64,000 nt of DNA from Adhaeribacter terrigena (GCF_016623615.1 NZ_JAEHFX010000002.1:248001-312000); one strand, 5' to 3'; shown: positions 25,046 to 34,725, counted from the first letter of the stretch. A program made the numbers and translations. Notes: a model not told the origin generated them from the sequence alone.

Positions 25046-26956
25046 TTGCCTGACATTCACCAGATCTTAAAGCAATATTGGGGTTACGACCAGTTCCGGC
25101 CGTTGCAGGAAGATATTATTCAGGCTGCTTTAGCCGGAAAAGATACGCTGGCTCTGCTGCCCACCGGCGGCGGAAAATCCATTTGCTTTCAGGTACCGGC
25201 CCTGGCTATGGATGGAATTTGCCTGGTCATTTCACCGTTAATCGCGCTGATGAAAGACCAGGTAATGCAGTTGCAGAAACGCGGTATTGCGGCGGTGGCC
25301 ATTCATGCGGGCTTGAACAAACGGGAAATTGATATTGCGCTGGATAACTGCGTGTACGGCGCTGTGAAATTCCTGTACCTTTCGCCGGAACGTTTGCAAA
25401 CCGATATTTTCCGGGAACGGGTAAAGAAAATGAACGTTTGTTTGTTGGCCGTAGACGAAGCGCACTGTATTTCACAATGGGGTTATGATTTTCGGCCGCC
25501 GTATCTGCAAATTGCCGAATTGCGGGACGTTCTGCCCGAAATTCCCATTCTGGCCCTTACGGCAACCGCTACCGAAACGGTTAAAAAAGACATTCAGGAA
25601 AAGCTGGCCTTTAAGCAGGAAAACGTTTTTCAAAGCAGTTTTGCGCGTGCCAATCTTTCTTATTCCGCCCAACCGGCCGAAGATAAAATAAACCGCCTTT
25701 CGGAAGTGTTGAAAAGCGTGCCCGGAACGGCCATTGTGTACGTACGCAGCCGCAAACGCACCGTAGAAATTGCCAACGAGTTGCTGCGACGCGGTTTTAA
25801 GGCAGCCCCTTATCACGCCGGACTTTCCTTTGAACAACGCAACCAAACGCAAACTGCCTGGCTCGAAAACCGGGTGCAGGTAATGGTGGCTACCAATGCT
25901 TTCGGAATGGGAATTGATAAACCGGATGTGCGTTTGGTGGTGCACATCGATCTGCCCGATACTCTGGAAGCGTATTACCAGGAAGCCGGCCGCGCCGGCA
26001 GAGACGGGCGTTATGCGTATGCGGTGGTTTTGTTTGCGCCGAATGATCTGCTGGAAGTGCGGGAAAAAATTGAAGAAGCGCATCCGCCAATAGAAGTGTT
26101 GCGCAAAACCTATCAGGCGCTGGCTAATTTTTACCAGATCGCCGTAGGCAGCGGGGAATTTGTGAGCTTCGATTTTAACCTGGAAGAGCTGGTTAAAACC
26201 TACAAACTCAACCCGCTGGAAACGCACCACAGCCTGAAAAAACTGGAAACGGAAGGCTTTCTGCAACTCAACGATGCGTATTTTTCGCCTTCCAAGGTAT
26301 ACGTACCAGCCGGTAAAGAAGAACTTTACAAATTTCAGGTAGCCAACCGCGATCTGGACCCCTTGCTGAAACTGCTGTTAAGAATGTACGGCGGCGAACT
26401 GTTTACCAATTTTGTGAAAATTTCGGAGCGCAGCCTTTCTCAGGCGCTGAAAGTTCCGCAACCGCAGATCGTAAAGATGTTGCAATTCCTGCACAAAGCC
26501 GGCGTAATTGTGTACGAACCGCCGCACGACAAACCGCAGGTTATTTTTACCACACCCCGCTACGATGCTGCCACCATGCCGCTAAACCAGAAAAAACTGC
26601 AGGATTTCCGCAAACTGGCTCTGGAAAAAGCTGATGCAGTAGTGCGTTACGTGCAAACCGCAAACCGCTGCCGCACCCAAATGCTGCTCGAATATTTCGG
26701 CGAAATTACCGATGAAAGTTGCCGCATCTGTGATTATTGTCTGCAGCAAAAGAAGCTCCGGAAACAACAGCAGGAAATGGCGGAAATTGAAAAGCAGATT
26801 CTGGAATTACTAAAAGATGAACCGCTTTTGCCTAAAATACTGGTCGGGAATTTCCCCTCCAAACACCGCGAAACGGCCGGAGTTTTACTCCGCGAAATGA
26901 TAGACTCAGGGAAACTGAAATACCTTGAAAGCGGAGAGTTAACGGTTAGAAAATAA
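25046..26956 (+). CDS. recQ: ATP-dependent DNA helicase RecQ
   Basis: A 636-aa SF2 helicase: GYDQFRPLQEDII (motif 0), LPTGGGKSICFQ (motif I), VDEAHCISQWGYDFRPPY (motif II and aromatic loop), ALTATAT (III), AFGMGIDKPDVR (V) and QEAGRAGRDG (VI). The RecQ zinc-binding cysteines (CRTQMLLEYFGE, ESCRICDYC) are present after a winged-helix-like segment; no HRDC domain is seen, giving the shorter RecQ form. The only start compatible with the fold is TTG 25046, since an in-frame TAG from the 29-bp element lies four codons upstream. Role: unwinding and recombination repair. Confidence 0.93.
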   Translation: MPDIHQILKQYWGYDQFRPLQEDIIQAALAGKDTLALLPTGGGKSICFQVPALAMDGICLVISPLIALMKDQVMQLQKRGIAAVAIHAGLNKREIDIALDNCVYGAVKFLYLSPERLQTDIFRERVKKMNVCLLAVDEAHCISQWGYDFRPPYLQIAELRDVLPEIPILALTATATETVKKDIQEKLAFKQENVFQSSFARANLSYSAQPAEDKINRLSEVLKSVPGTAIVYVRSRKRTVEIANELLRRGFKAAPYHAGLSFEQRNQTQTAWLENRVQVMVATNAFGMGIDKPDVRLVVHIDLPDTLEAYYQEAGRAGRDGRYAYAVVLFAPNDLLEVREKIEEAHPPIEVLRKTYQALANFYQIAVGSGEFVSFDFNLEELVKTYKLNPLETHHSLKKLETEGFLQLNDAYFSPSKVYVPAGKEELYKFQVANRDLDPLLKLLLRMYGGELFTNFVKISERSLSQALKVPQPQIVKMLQFLHKAGVIVYEPPHDKPQVIFTTPRYDAATMPLNQKKLQDFRKLALEKADAVVRYVQTANRCRTQMLLEYFGEITDESCRICDYCLQQKKLRKQQQEMAEIEKQILELLKDEPLLPKILVGNFPSKHRETAGVLLREMIDSGKLKYLESGELTVRK

Positions 26957-27151
26957 ATGACTTACGCGTAAAGACGTAACTGGCGCAAGTGTTCAGCGAA
27001 GCGCCATTTGTGACTAAAACATGCTGGCTAGTCTTCATACTTGCGTGAATACTACAACTTAAAAAAAATCAGAAAGGAAGTCACGTAAGTCTGAAGACTT
27101 TCTGAAATGTATCAGGCACAAGTGATACTTCGCTTAACGGTTGCGCCCGAT
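26957..27151. other. Intergenic stretch between recQ and the pgk terminator
   Basis: No gene. It contains GACTTACGCGTAAAG (26958-26972) and, inverted and imperfect, CACGTAAGTC (27083-27092), which may be the ends of a decayed insertion or REP-like unit. Confidence 0.35.
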
Positions 27152-27184
27152 AAAAAAAAGCCCTGCCAGGTCCGGCAGGGCTTT
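27152..27184. terminator. pgk terminator
   Basis: AAAAGCCCTGCC pairs with GGCAGGGCTTT around AGGTCC, between convergent recQ and pgk. Confidence 0.88.
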
Positions 27185-27187
27185 CAA

Positions 27188-27216
27188 AAAATGCTATACT
27201 TTTCGGCGTAAAAACT
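27188..27216 (+). repeat. 29-bp element overlapping the pgk stop
   Basis: AAAATGCTATACTTTT, seven bases, AAAACT; the final CT belongs to the pgk stop codon, as in sucC. Confidence 0.8.
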
Positions 27217-28414
27217 ACACCGTTTGAGTCTCCAAAGCGTGTACGCCCGGCAAGGTTTTGCCTTCCATGTATTCTAATAAAGCGCCGCCACCGGTAGAAA
27301 CGTAAGAAACCTGGTCGCCGTAGTTAAATAAGTTTACTGCAGCCGCAGAATCGCCGCCGCCAATTAAAGAGAAAGCGCCGTTTCTGGTTGCATCAACTAC
27401 GGCATCGGCTACCGCTTTGGTACCCAACGAGAAATTCGGCATTTCGAAAACGCCCATCGGGCCGTTCCACAGAATCGTTTTGGAGTTGCGGATCACGGTT
27501 TCAAAAGCTTCGCGGGCTTCCGGCCCTATATCCAGGCCCATCCAGTTAACCGGAATATGGTGGTTATCCGCCAGGTCTACGTTGGCATCGTTGCTGAATG
27601 CATCGGCAATTACTGAATCCTGCGGCAACAATAAATTCACGCCTTTTTCTTTTGCTTTTTGAATTAAAGTTAAAGCCAGGTCCATTTTATCGGCTTCCAG
27701 CAGCGAGTTTCCAATGTCGCCACCCTGCGCTTTGGCAAAGGTATAAGCCATGCCGCCGCCAATAATGAGGTTATCTACTTTGTCCAGCAAGCGCTCGATG
27801 ATCATGATCTTGTCGGAAATTTTCGCGCCGCCCATAATGGCGGTGTACGGACGCTCTACGTTGTCGAGCACTTTGCGGGCATTGTCAAGTTCAGCCTGCA
27901 TTACGTAGCCGCAAACGCGGTCGTTCGGGAAATAGCGGGCAATTACGGCGGTAGAAGCATGTTCGCGGTGCGCCGTGCCGAAAGCATCGTTCACGTAAAC
28001 ATTGCCTAAGCGGCTCAGTTTGCGGGCAAATTCGGCGTCGCCTTGCTCTTCTTCTTTGTAGAAACGCAGGTTTTCGAGGAGTAAAATCTGACCTGGTTCC
28101 AGATCCTGGGCCATGTGCAGGGCTTTTTCGCTCATGCAGTCATCGGCAAATTTCACGTCGGTATTAAACGTTTTGGAAAGGTGGTTTACCAGGTGCTTCA
28201 GCGAATATTTCTCTTCGGACCCGGTTTTCGGACGACCCAGATGCGACATTAAAATTACCGAACCGCCATCCTGCAAAATTTTATTAATGGTAGGAACGAC
28301 CGCCCGGATGCGGGTATCGTCGGTAATTTTAAAATCTTTATCAAGAGGAACGTTAAAATCTACCCGGATAAGGGCTTTTTTACCGGCAAAATTATACTGA
28401 TCTACAGTTTTCAT
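27215..28414 (-). CDS. pgk: Phosphoglycerate kinase
   Basis: A 399-aa enzyme of normal length: RVDFNVPLD near the N-terminus, [24 protein letters not shown] and the C-terminal GGGDSAAAV nucleotide-binding loop. It interconverts 1,3-bisphosphoglycerate/ADP and 3-phosphoglycerate/ATP in glycolysis. No gap is adjacent. Confidence 0.98.
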   Translation of the reverse strand: MKTVDQYNFAGKKALIRVDFNVPLDKDFKITDDTRIRAVVPTINKILQDGGSVILMSHLGRPKTGSEEKYSLKHLVNHLSKTFNTDVKFADDCMSEKALHMAQDLEPGQILLLENLRFYKEEEQGDAEFARKLSRLGNVYVNDAFGTAHREHASTAVIARYFPNDRVCGYVMQAELDNARKVLDNVERPYTAIMGGAKISDKIMIIERLLDKVDNLIIGGGMAYTFAKAQGGDIGNSLLEADKMDLALTLIQKAKEKGVNLLLPQDSVIADAFSNDANVDLADNHHIPVNWMGLDIGPEAREAFETVIRNSKTILWNGPMGVFEMPNFSLGTKAVADAVVDATRNGAFSLIGGGDSAAAVNLFNYGDQVSYVSTGGGALLEYMEGKTLPGVHALETQTV

Positions 28415-28455
28415 AAAGTTTTATTTTGAGAATGAAGCTTACGCTGATAGTAAAG

Positions 28456-28463
28456 CAAAGATA
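28456..28463 (-). promoter_or_regulatory. Candidate pgk -7 box (TATCTTTG)
   Basis: On the minus strand TATCTTTG fits TANNTTTG, about 42 bp upstream of the pgk ATG. No clear -33 match. Confidence 0.45.
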
Positions 28464-28626
28464 TTATTTTTTAGAGAAAATGCCGGGCTTCGTGCGTAAA
28501 ATGAATTATATATAGTACTTAAACCTTAATAATTGCAATCTCAGAAGGTATAGCGTTATAAAATGGCATTCTTTAATACAATTTTCTTATTTTGCAGTTC
28601 TTATAATTTAAGCTAAACTGGTTGCG

Positions 28627-29025
28627 ATGCTACTTTTACACGAATATCCGTTCCTGAAAATTGAAGTCGATGAAAAAACGGCAACCCTGATCATGAGTTG
28701 GAACGGTAAATTTACTTCGATGCAGTACCGGGAAGCTACCTTGAACTGTGTGGAAGCCGTAAAGCAATTCAACCTTAAAAACTGGCTCGCGGATACCAGT
28801 AAGATCGGTGAAATAAAGACCCAAGACCAGGATTGGACCAACGAAAATATCCTGATCCCGATCTCAGACCTGGGCGTAAAAAAAGTAGCGCTTATTATAC
28901 CCGAAGACGTTTATAATCATTTGGCTATCAGTTCGATCATGGTTAAAGGCAAAAGCCGGTTCCGGTTCGAATCGCAATATTTCGTGCAAAAAAGAGAAGC
29001 GGTAGAATGGTTCGCTAAAAAATAA
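28627..29025 (+). CDS. STAS/SpoIIAA-like small protein
   Basis: A 132-aa protein resembling the SpoIIAA-like/STAS-fold proteins of Bacteroidota: KTATLIMSWNGKFTSMQYREA, then LKNWLADTSKIGEI and VKKVALIIPEDVYN. No Ser/Thr phosphosite is obvious. Monocistronic, divergent from pgk. Function unknown. Confidence 0.65.
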   Translation: MLLLHEYPFLKIEVDEKTATLIMSWNGKFTSMQYREATLNCVEAVKQFNLKNWLADTSKIGEIKTQDQDWTNENILIPISDLGVKKVALIIPEDVYNHLAISSIMVKGKSRFRFESQYFVQKREAVEWFAKK

Positions 29026-29097
29026 TTATCACCTTTTTCCAGGCTTTATTTCGCCTTTCCCAGTTAATTTCCAGCTAGTTACCTTTATCCGGCTTTT

Positions 29098-29126
29098 ACT
29101 TTTTTCGCCCCAAAGCCTACCGTTTT
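29098..29126 (-). repeat. 29-bp element (reverse)
   Basis: On the minus strand AAAACGGTAGGCTTTG, seven bases, AAAAGT. Confidence 0.85.
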
Positions 29127-29259
29127 TTTTAATTCTGCTTTCTCTTTCCTGGCATTTCCTGCCCATAATACCTTTCTGAAAAACCATTTTAGCCCGTTTT
29201 ACAGCCAGCTTCATCTAAAATCCCACTTCCAGGGGTAATTCCGGTTCATGCAAAATCAA

Positions 29260-29288
29260 AAAACGCTATGGTTTTCACCTCAAAAACT
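29260..29288 (+). repeat. 29-bp element
   Basis: AAAACGCTATGGTTTT, seven bases, AAAACT. Confidence 0.92.
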
Positions 29289-29336
29289 ACCTTCCCGGAA
29301 TTAGGATAGGGTTGGGGTGGGGTCATCAAAATTTAT

Positions 29337-29344
29337 TAACTTTG
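29337..29344 (+). promoter_or_regulatory. Candidate -7 box before the double ligase
   Basis: TAACTTTG fits TANNTTTG; a TTG at 29312-29314 lies 22 bases upstream. The start codon is 22 bases downstream. Confidence 0.45.
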
Positions 29345-29365
29345 CAGCAACTGTACCCATATAGA

Positions 29366-32071
29366 ATGAGAATAGGAATAATTTTCGGGGGCCCTTCGCG
29401 CGAGCGGGAAATCTCTTTTGCCGGTGGCCGCACCGTTTTCGATAATTTAGATAAAACACTTTTTGAGGCCGTTCCGGTTTTTGTGGATAGCCTGGGCAAC
29501 TTTATTTTGCTGGACTGGCACCTGATCTACAAAGGTACCATCCGCGATTTTTACCCGCCCGTAGATACCGTTCCGTATTCAGCGCACCATTTGCAGATCT
29601 ACCTCGAATCTTTGGGCGAGCTGGAAAAGGAAGAGCTTGACGCCATTATTGGCAAAGTAGGCAAGAAAATTCAGCCGCATAAATTCAAGGAGCATTTCGA
29701 TTTTGCGTTTCTGGCGCTGCATGGACCTTACGGCGAAGATGGCAACATCCAGGGCTTGCTCGAGTGGTACCGCATTCCGTATTCCGGTTCGGGCATACTG
29801 GCTTCGGCCATCGGCATCGATAAAATCGTGCAGAAGCAGTTCATGCAGAACAACGGTTTTGCATCGCCAAGTTATAGCGTTATTCCCGCCGAAGTATGGG
29901 CCCGGGTGGAGGACCGTCCGGCCATGTTTGAGCAACTGACCTATGAATTGGGTTTACCATTGGTTTTAAAAGCGCCGCACCAGGGTTCTTCCATCGGGGT
30001 TTCGGTTTTAAAAGATCCTGATTTCGAGGAATTTGAAACGGCGGTAAACAAGAGCTTTTTCACCAAAAATATTTCGAAAGACGCCTGGCAGGAACTTGAT
30101 AATGCCGGCAAAGTAAACCTGGTTAAACAACTCACCGACATTCGCGAAGGCATCGGTTTGCCGGTTATTGCCGACGATGAAACCGAAATTTACCATCCGG
30201 AAGAACTGCTTAAACACCTGCAATCGGTTTTCACGCTTACCGGTACCGAATTTGTAAGCCTGACGAACGTGGAAACTGAACCGGCCGTTCTGGTAGAAAG
30301 CTTTATCCGGGGCAAAGAATTTTCGTGCATTGTGGTGCAGGACGCCGATGGGAAAGCCGTAGCGCTGCCGCCAACCGAGATCGTGAAAGGCAACGACGTA
30401 TTCGATTACCGTTCCAAATATTTGCCGGGCTTAAGCCGTAAAATCACGCCGATCGATCTTCCGGAAGAACAAATTCAAAAGATCCGCCAGGAATGCGTGC
30501 GTTTGTTCGAAGCTTTCGGGTTTAACGTATATGCCAGACTCGACGGTTTTTTCTCTGAAAACGGTACCATTTTCCTGAATGACCCGAACACCACGTCGGG
30601 TATGTTGCCTTCGTCGTTCTTTTTCCACCAGGCCGCCGAAATTGGTCTGAACCCGTCGCAATTCCTGACCTATATCATCCGCACTTCGCTGGCGGAACGC
30701 ATTAAATCGGGCAAAAACGTGCTGGCTTTAACGCAGATGCTCGAAACCCTGGACCGCGCCATTGCCGGAAACCGCATGGCTGTGCAGGACAAAATGAAAG
30801 TGGGCGTAATTATGGGCGGCTACTCATCGGAGCGCCATATTTCAGTAGAAAGCGGGCGTAATATTTACGAAAAACTGGCTTCCAGCGCGAAGTATCAGCC
30901 CATTCCGATCTTCTTAACTGGTTCTTCGGAGCAGTACAAACTCTACGAAATTCCGGTGAACATTATGCTCAAAGACAACGCCGATGATATCAAGGAGAAA
31001 ATTGAATTCTACGAAAACGGCGGTCACGCGCACCCGGTTTTAGATAAGATCCGCCAGGAAGCCATTAGCATTACCGCTACTTTTGCCGGGAATGTATTGC
31101 AGGAACCGCAGCAGATCTCCTTCAGCCAGTTGGCCAACATGCTAGATGCGGTGTTCATTGCGCTGCACGGCCGTCCGGGTGAAGATGGCGCTTTGCAGGC
31201 GAAACTCGAAGAATTCGGCATTCCTTACAACGGTTCGGGCATTGCTTCTTCGCAGATCACCATTAATAAATACGATACGAACGAAATTCTGCGCAAGCAC
31301 GGCATGCATGTAGCGCAGCACGCGCTGGTTTCCAAGGCAGACTGGCAGAAAAACGCTACCGATTTTTACGAAAAAGTAGAAGTGAATTTCTCGTATCCGT
31401 TCATTGCCAAACCTTCAGATGACGGTTGTTCTTCGGCGGTGAAAAAGATCAAGAACCGCGAAGAACTGGAAGCGTTCACGAATTTAATTTTCCGCGAAGG
31501 CGACGACCTGATCCCGGAACATGCCCGCACGCTGGCTTTAAACTACAAAGAGGAATTCCCGAACAAGCAGGTTTATTTAATTGAAAACCTGATCTCGGCG
31601 GAAGGCGCGAAGCACTTCCTGGAAGTTACCGGCGGGTTGCTCACGAAGTTTTTACCCGATGGCAAAGTTGCCTACGAAATATTCGAAGCTTCGGAAGCGT
31701 TAGCGGTGGGTGAAGTGTTATCGCTGGAAGAGAAATTCTTAGCCGGGGAAGGCCAGAATATTACCCCGGCGCGCTACGATTCGGATCCGGAAAGGCGCCA
31801 GGAAATCTCAGATAAAGTGAAAGCTGACCTGCTGAAAGTGGCGCAGATCCTGAACATTGAAGGCTACGCGCGCATTGATGCGTTTGTGCGGGTTTTGGAA
31901 AATGACGAAGTGGAAACGATCATCATCGAGGTGAACTCTTTGCCCGGCATGACCCCGGCCACGTGCATTTTCCACCAGACGGCTATAAACGGTTATAAAC
32001 CTTACGACTTTATCGATAAGATATTGACCTACGGCATGGAACGTAATCATAAAAAAGCGCAGGTACATTAA
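29366..32071 (+). CDS. Tandem D-alanine-D-alanine ligase fusion
   Basis: A 901-aa protein made of two complete D-Ala-D-Ala-ligase-like units. Unit 1 begins MRIGIIFGGPSREREISFAG and has ALHGPYGEDGNIQGLLE, PYSGSGILASAIGIDK, APHQGSSIGVS and FLNDPNTTSGMLPSSFF. Unit 2 begins near residue 477 with KVGVIMGGYSSERHISVESG and has ALHGRPGEDGALQAKLEE, PYNGSGIASSQITINKYD, KPSDDGCSS and IIEVNSLPGMTP. Ordinary Ddl is about 310-370 aa. In unit 1 the metal-site motif reads NDPNTTSGM instead of the usual E-x-N-x-x-P-G, so the two units may differ in activity. Start ATG 29366 begins the first Rossmann strand. It is followed by a PASTA protein, so it belongs to cell-wall synthesis. Confidence 0.88.
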   Translation: MRIGIIFGGPSREREISFAGGRTVFDNLDKTLFEAVPVFVDSLGNFILLDWHLIYKGTIRDFYPPVDTVPYSAHHLQIYLESLGELEKEELDAIIGKVGKKIQPHKFKEHFDFAFLALHGPYGEDGNIQGLLEWYRIPYSGSGILASAIGIDKIVQKQFMQNNGFASPSYSVIPAEVWARVEDRPAMFEQLTYELGLPLVLKAPHQGSSIGVSVLKDPDFEEFETAVNKSFFTKNISKDAWQELDNAGKVNLVKQLTDIREGIGLPVIADDETEIYHPEELLKHLQSVFTLTGTEFVSLTNVETEPAVLVESFIRGKEFSCIVVQDADGKAVALPPTEIVKGNDVFDYRSKYLPGLSRKITPIDLPEEQIQKIRQECVRLFEAFGFNVYARLDGFFSENGTIFLNDPNTTSGMLPSSFFFHQAAEIGLNPSQFLTYIIRTSLAERIKSGKNVLALTQMLETLDRAIAGNRMAVQDKMKVGVIMGGYSSERHISVESGRNIYEKLASSAKYQPIPIFLTGSSEQYKLYEIPVNIMLKDNADDIKEKIEFYENGGHAHPVLDKIRQEAISITATFAGNVLQEPQQISFSQLANMLDAVFIALHGRPGEDGALQAKLEEFGIPYNGSGIASSQITINKYDTNEILRKHGMHVAQHALVSKADWQKNATDFYEKVEVNFSYPFIAKPSDDGCSSAVKKIKNREELEAFTNLIFREGDDLIPEHARTLALNYKEEFPNKQVYLIENLISAEGAKHFLEVTGGLLTKFLPDGKVAYEIFEASEALAVGEVLSLEEKFLAGEGQNITPARYDSDPERRQEISDKVKADLLKVAQILNIEGYARIDAFVRVLENDEVETIIIEVNSLPGMTPATCIFHQTAINGYKPYDFIDKILTYGMERNHKKAQVH

Positions 32072-32075
32072 ATTA

Positions 32076-32182
32076 GTTGTTGGTTGTTCGTTTTTGGTTG
32101 TTGGAAAATATCCGGAACTTCATTCAAGAAATTTTTTGACCCCAAAAACTAACAACCAACAACCAACAACGAACAACCAAAT
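32076..32182. repeat. 23-bp inverted repeat of TTGGTTGTT type
   Basis: GGTTGTTCGTTTTTGGTTG (left, from about 32083) recurs inverted, with one mismatch, up to 32180, where the strand reads CAACAACGAACAACC. Between the arms is a half copy of the 29-bp element (TTTTGACCCCAAAAACT, ending 32150). It lies between the ligase and PASTA genes. Confidence 0.7.
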
Positions 32183-32968
32183 ATGAGTTTTTTTAAAGCA
32201 AATTCTTTTGCCGATGTGCTCAAGCATATCCTGGTAATTCTGGTGGTGGTTTTTATGCTGCTGGGGTTCTTCTTTTTTGTGTATCTGCCCAGCACAACCA
32301 ACCACGGCGAAACCATTTCGGTGCCTAAAATTACGGGCATGACCTTGCCGGAAATTGAAGATTATCTCGACGACCAGAACCTGCGTTATTACGTTTCCGA
32401 TTCGAGTTACAACCCGGGCATTAAACCCTACGTGATCTTATCGCAGGACCCGGTGCCGGGCGCCAAAGTGAAAGAGAACCGCAAAATTTACATCAGCGTG
32501 AACATGAAGAATCCGCCCATCATTAAAATGCCTAAACTGGTGGATGGTTCTTTGAAAAATGCGCAGATGATCCTGAAAAGCTACGATCTGATGGTAGGGG
32601 AAATTACCTACGTACCGGATCTGGCCCAGAACGCAGTTTTAAAGCAGTTCGTAAAAGGTAAGGAAATTAAGCCTGGTGATCCGGTAGCCAAAGGCTCGGT
32701 GGTAGATTTAGTGGTTGGCGACGGCGAAGGCAATACGGAATTCGATGTTCCTAACGTTGTAGGTATGCCGGTAGATGAAGCCAGCGTTTTACTGGTAGGG
32801 CAGGGGTTGCAGATCGGCAGCATTAATTACGTGCAGGAGGCCGGTAAGCCAAATGGTTCGGTGGTGCGGCAGCGCCCGGTTGCCGGGCAAGGTGCTAAAA
32901 TTAAAGTCGGTCAGCTGGTAGATATCTGGGTAAATGGCCCGGAACCGGTACAAGGGTTGGAAGAATAA
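32183..32968 (+). CDS. PASTA-domain membrane protein
   Basis: A 261-aa protein: cytoplasmic N-terminus, one membrane helix (VLKHILVILVVVFMLLGFFF, about 13-33) and three PASTA repeats (about 45-110, 115-180, 185-255; typical VPKITGMTLPEIEDYL, MPKLVDGSLKNAQMIL, VPNVVGMPVDEASVLL). PASTA units bind peptidoglycan fragments; here there is no kinase domain. It follows the double ligase and probably has a wall-associated role. Confidence 0.88.
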   Translation: MSFFKANSFADVLKHILVILVVVFMLLGFFFFVYLPSTTNHGETISVPKITGMTLPEIEDYLDDQNLRYYVSDSSYNPGIKPYVILSQDPVPGAKVKENRKIYISVNMKNPPIIKMPKLVDGSLKNAQMILKSYDLMVGEITYVPDLAQNAVLKQFVKGKEIKPGDPVAKGSVVDLVVGDGEGNTEFDVPNVVGMPVDEASVLLVGQGLQIGSINYVQEAGKPNGSVVRQRPVAGQGAKIKVGQLVDIWVNGPEPVQGLEE

Positions 32969-32988
32969 ACATATAAACCATACTTTTT

Positions 32989-34725
32989 ATGCGGAAAACG
33001 ATACCGTTTGCGTTGCTTTTTTTCTTGTTCCAGGTAAGAGTTTTTGCCCAGCTTTCGCTACCGTTTTTCGACGATTTTGCCCGCTACAACAACCGCCTGG
33101 ATGCTACCAAATGGTTACCCCAAAGCAGCGTTTATGTAAACGATCGTTTCAGCAATAATCCGGTTTCGAAGAATATTGTTACCTTCAACGGGTTTCTGGC
33201 CGATGGGAAAATTAATGCCAGCAGCAGCCAGAGTATTGTGGAAGTAGATACGCTTACCTCTCGGCCCATAAACCTGAGCAACCGCAGCGCCGCCGATTCG
33301 GTTTACTTAAGTTTTTTTCTGCAAACCGGCGGCATTGGCAATAACCCGGGTTCTAACGCCAGCTTTAAAGTAGAATTTAAGACCAATACGGGCGTTTGGG
33401 AACAGGCTTTTCAGCGCAGCGGTACGCCCACGCAGGCGGCTTTGCCAAACTTTACGCCGTTCTTTGTTCGCATTTCCGATCCGAAGTTTTTCCATGCTAA
33501 TTTTCAGTTCCGCTTCCGGAGCACGGGCCGAACCAGTCTGGTGCGCGATACCTGGAACCTGGATTACGTGCTGCTGAACAGCGGCCGGCAAAAGAACAAT
33601 GCGTTGATGGTAGACGATGTGGCTTTGATTCAACCGCTCAATTCAATCCTAAAGCGTTACAGTGCCATGCCGGCGCATCAGTTCATCGGCCACGTAGCTA
33701 CCGAACTGAACGATTCTTTGTATACCGTTCTTAAAAACCTTTCCGGACAGCCCCGCGCCGATAGCTTACTGGCTTTGGTGCAGGTTGGTAACAATGCTCC
33801 GGTACGGTTCGATAATTCCATTGTAGCCATTAATCCCTTTCCGGCCACTTATCTTTATAGTGCCACACCAACTGCCGCCCCCTTCAGTTCAGTATCTGGT
33901 GCGGTAAATATTAAAAGCATAATAGTAGTAGAAAACAACGAAGCCTCGCTAGCAACCCAGTACAACGATACCATTACCCGCATTACGCCCCTGCAGAATT
34001 ATTACGCTTACGACGATGGTTCTGCTGAAAGTGTAGTTAGCGTACAGCAAGGTGTAACAGGCCAGATCGCGCATAAATTCACGGTGAATAAAGCCGATAT
34101 GGTAGAAGCGCTGACGTTTTACTTGCCCAAAGTACAGAATCAGAAAGGCACTTTTGTAAATTTTCGGATCTGGGATGAAGTGAACGGAAACCCAGCGCCA
34201 AGCCCGCGGTTTAACTACGGATTTTCCGTGCCTGATATTTCCCGGCTTGATACTTTTATTACCATTCCGGTTAATCCGCCGGTTTCTGTTTCGAGTTCAT
34301 TTTACGTAGGCTGGAGCTCCAGCAACCAATATTTCTTTTCTGTAGGTTTGGACCGCAACGAATCCTCCCGGGGTAATGCCCGATTCCTTATAGCCGGAAA
34401 TAGTTGGCAAAATTATTCTAATATTGATGGAGCTATCATGTTGCGGCCGGTAATGAACAATAATATTGTAGGCATTTCTGAGAATCAGCAGGCTAAACCA
34501 AACGTTCAGGTTTACCCGAACCCGGCCACCGCCGTTGTAAATATCAAAGGCAATTTTGATGCTGTGCGCTTGCTGACGTTAACCGGCCAGCTTGTTTTGG
34601 AAAAAGCCGGAATGGCAGCCGAAACACAATTGCAAACCAGCCATTTAAAACCCGGCATGTATTTGTTACAGGTCGTAAATAAAAACCGCATTCAAACGCA
34701 TAAACTCATCATTCAACCAAACTAA
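32989..34725 (+). CDS. Secreted protein with T9SS type A sorting domain
   Basis: A 578-aa secreted protein: signal peptide (to VFAQ, about residue 21), a jelly-roll-like N-terminal region (FFDDFARYNN, ATKWLPQSSVYVND), further beta-rich regions and a C-terminal type IX secretion signal (about 500-578: VYPNPATAVVNI, MYLLQVVNKNRIQTHKLI). It is exported through the T9SS and anchored or released at the surface. No catalytic motif is recognised. Confidence 0.87.
   Translation: MRKTIPFALLFFLFQVRVFAQLSLPFFDDFARYNNRLDATKWLPQSSVYVNDRFSNNPVSKNIVTFNGFLADGKINASSSQSIVEVDTLTSRPINLSNRSAADSVYLSFFLQTGGIGNNPGSNASFKVEFKTNTGVWEQAFQRSGTPTQAALPNFTPFFVRISDPKFFHANFQFRFRSTGRTSLVRDTWNLDYVLLNSGRQKNNALMVDDVALIQPLNSILKRYSAMPAHQFIGHVATELNDSLYTVLKNLSGQPRADSLLALVQVGNNAPVRFDNSIVAINPFPATYLYSATPTAAPFSSVSGAVNIKSIIVVENNEASLATQYNDTITRITPLQNYYAYDDGSAESVVSVQQGVTGQIAHKFTVNKADMVEALTFYLPKVQNQKGTFVNFRIWDEVNGNPAPSPRFNYGFSVPDISRLDTFITIPVNPPVSVSSSFYVGWSSSNQYFFSVGLDRNESSRGNARFLIAGNSWQNYSNIDGAIMLRPVMNNNIVGISENQQAKPNVQVYPNPATAVVNIKGNFDAVRLLTLTGQLVLEKAGMAAETQLQTSHLKPGMYLLQVVNKNRIQTHKLIIQPN

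Larger units (their letters stand above)
29026..29365. other. 340-bp gap holding two 29-bp elements
   Basis: No gene is supported; a minus-strand frame at 29029-29214 has a Lys/Arg-rich composition typical of noise. The gap carries elements at 29098-29126 and 29260-29288 in opposite orientation and a candidate -7 box before the ligase. Confidence 0.5.

Noticed and set aside
29029-29214. 61-aa minus-strand frame in the gap before the double ligase
   Set aside because: Lys/Arg/Gly-rich noise and overlaps an element.
31349-31377. AAAACGCTACCG ... AAAAAGT in the double ligase
   Set aside because: Spacing is one base short and the middle does not fit; left out of the clear set, though it may be a decayed copy.
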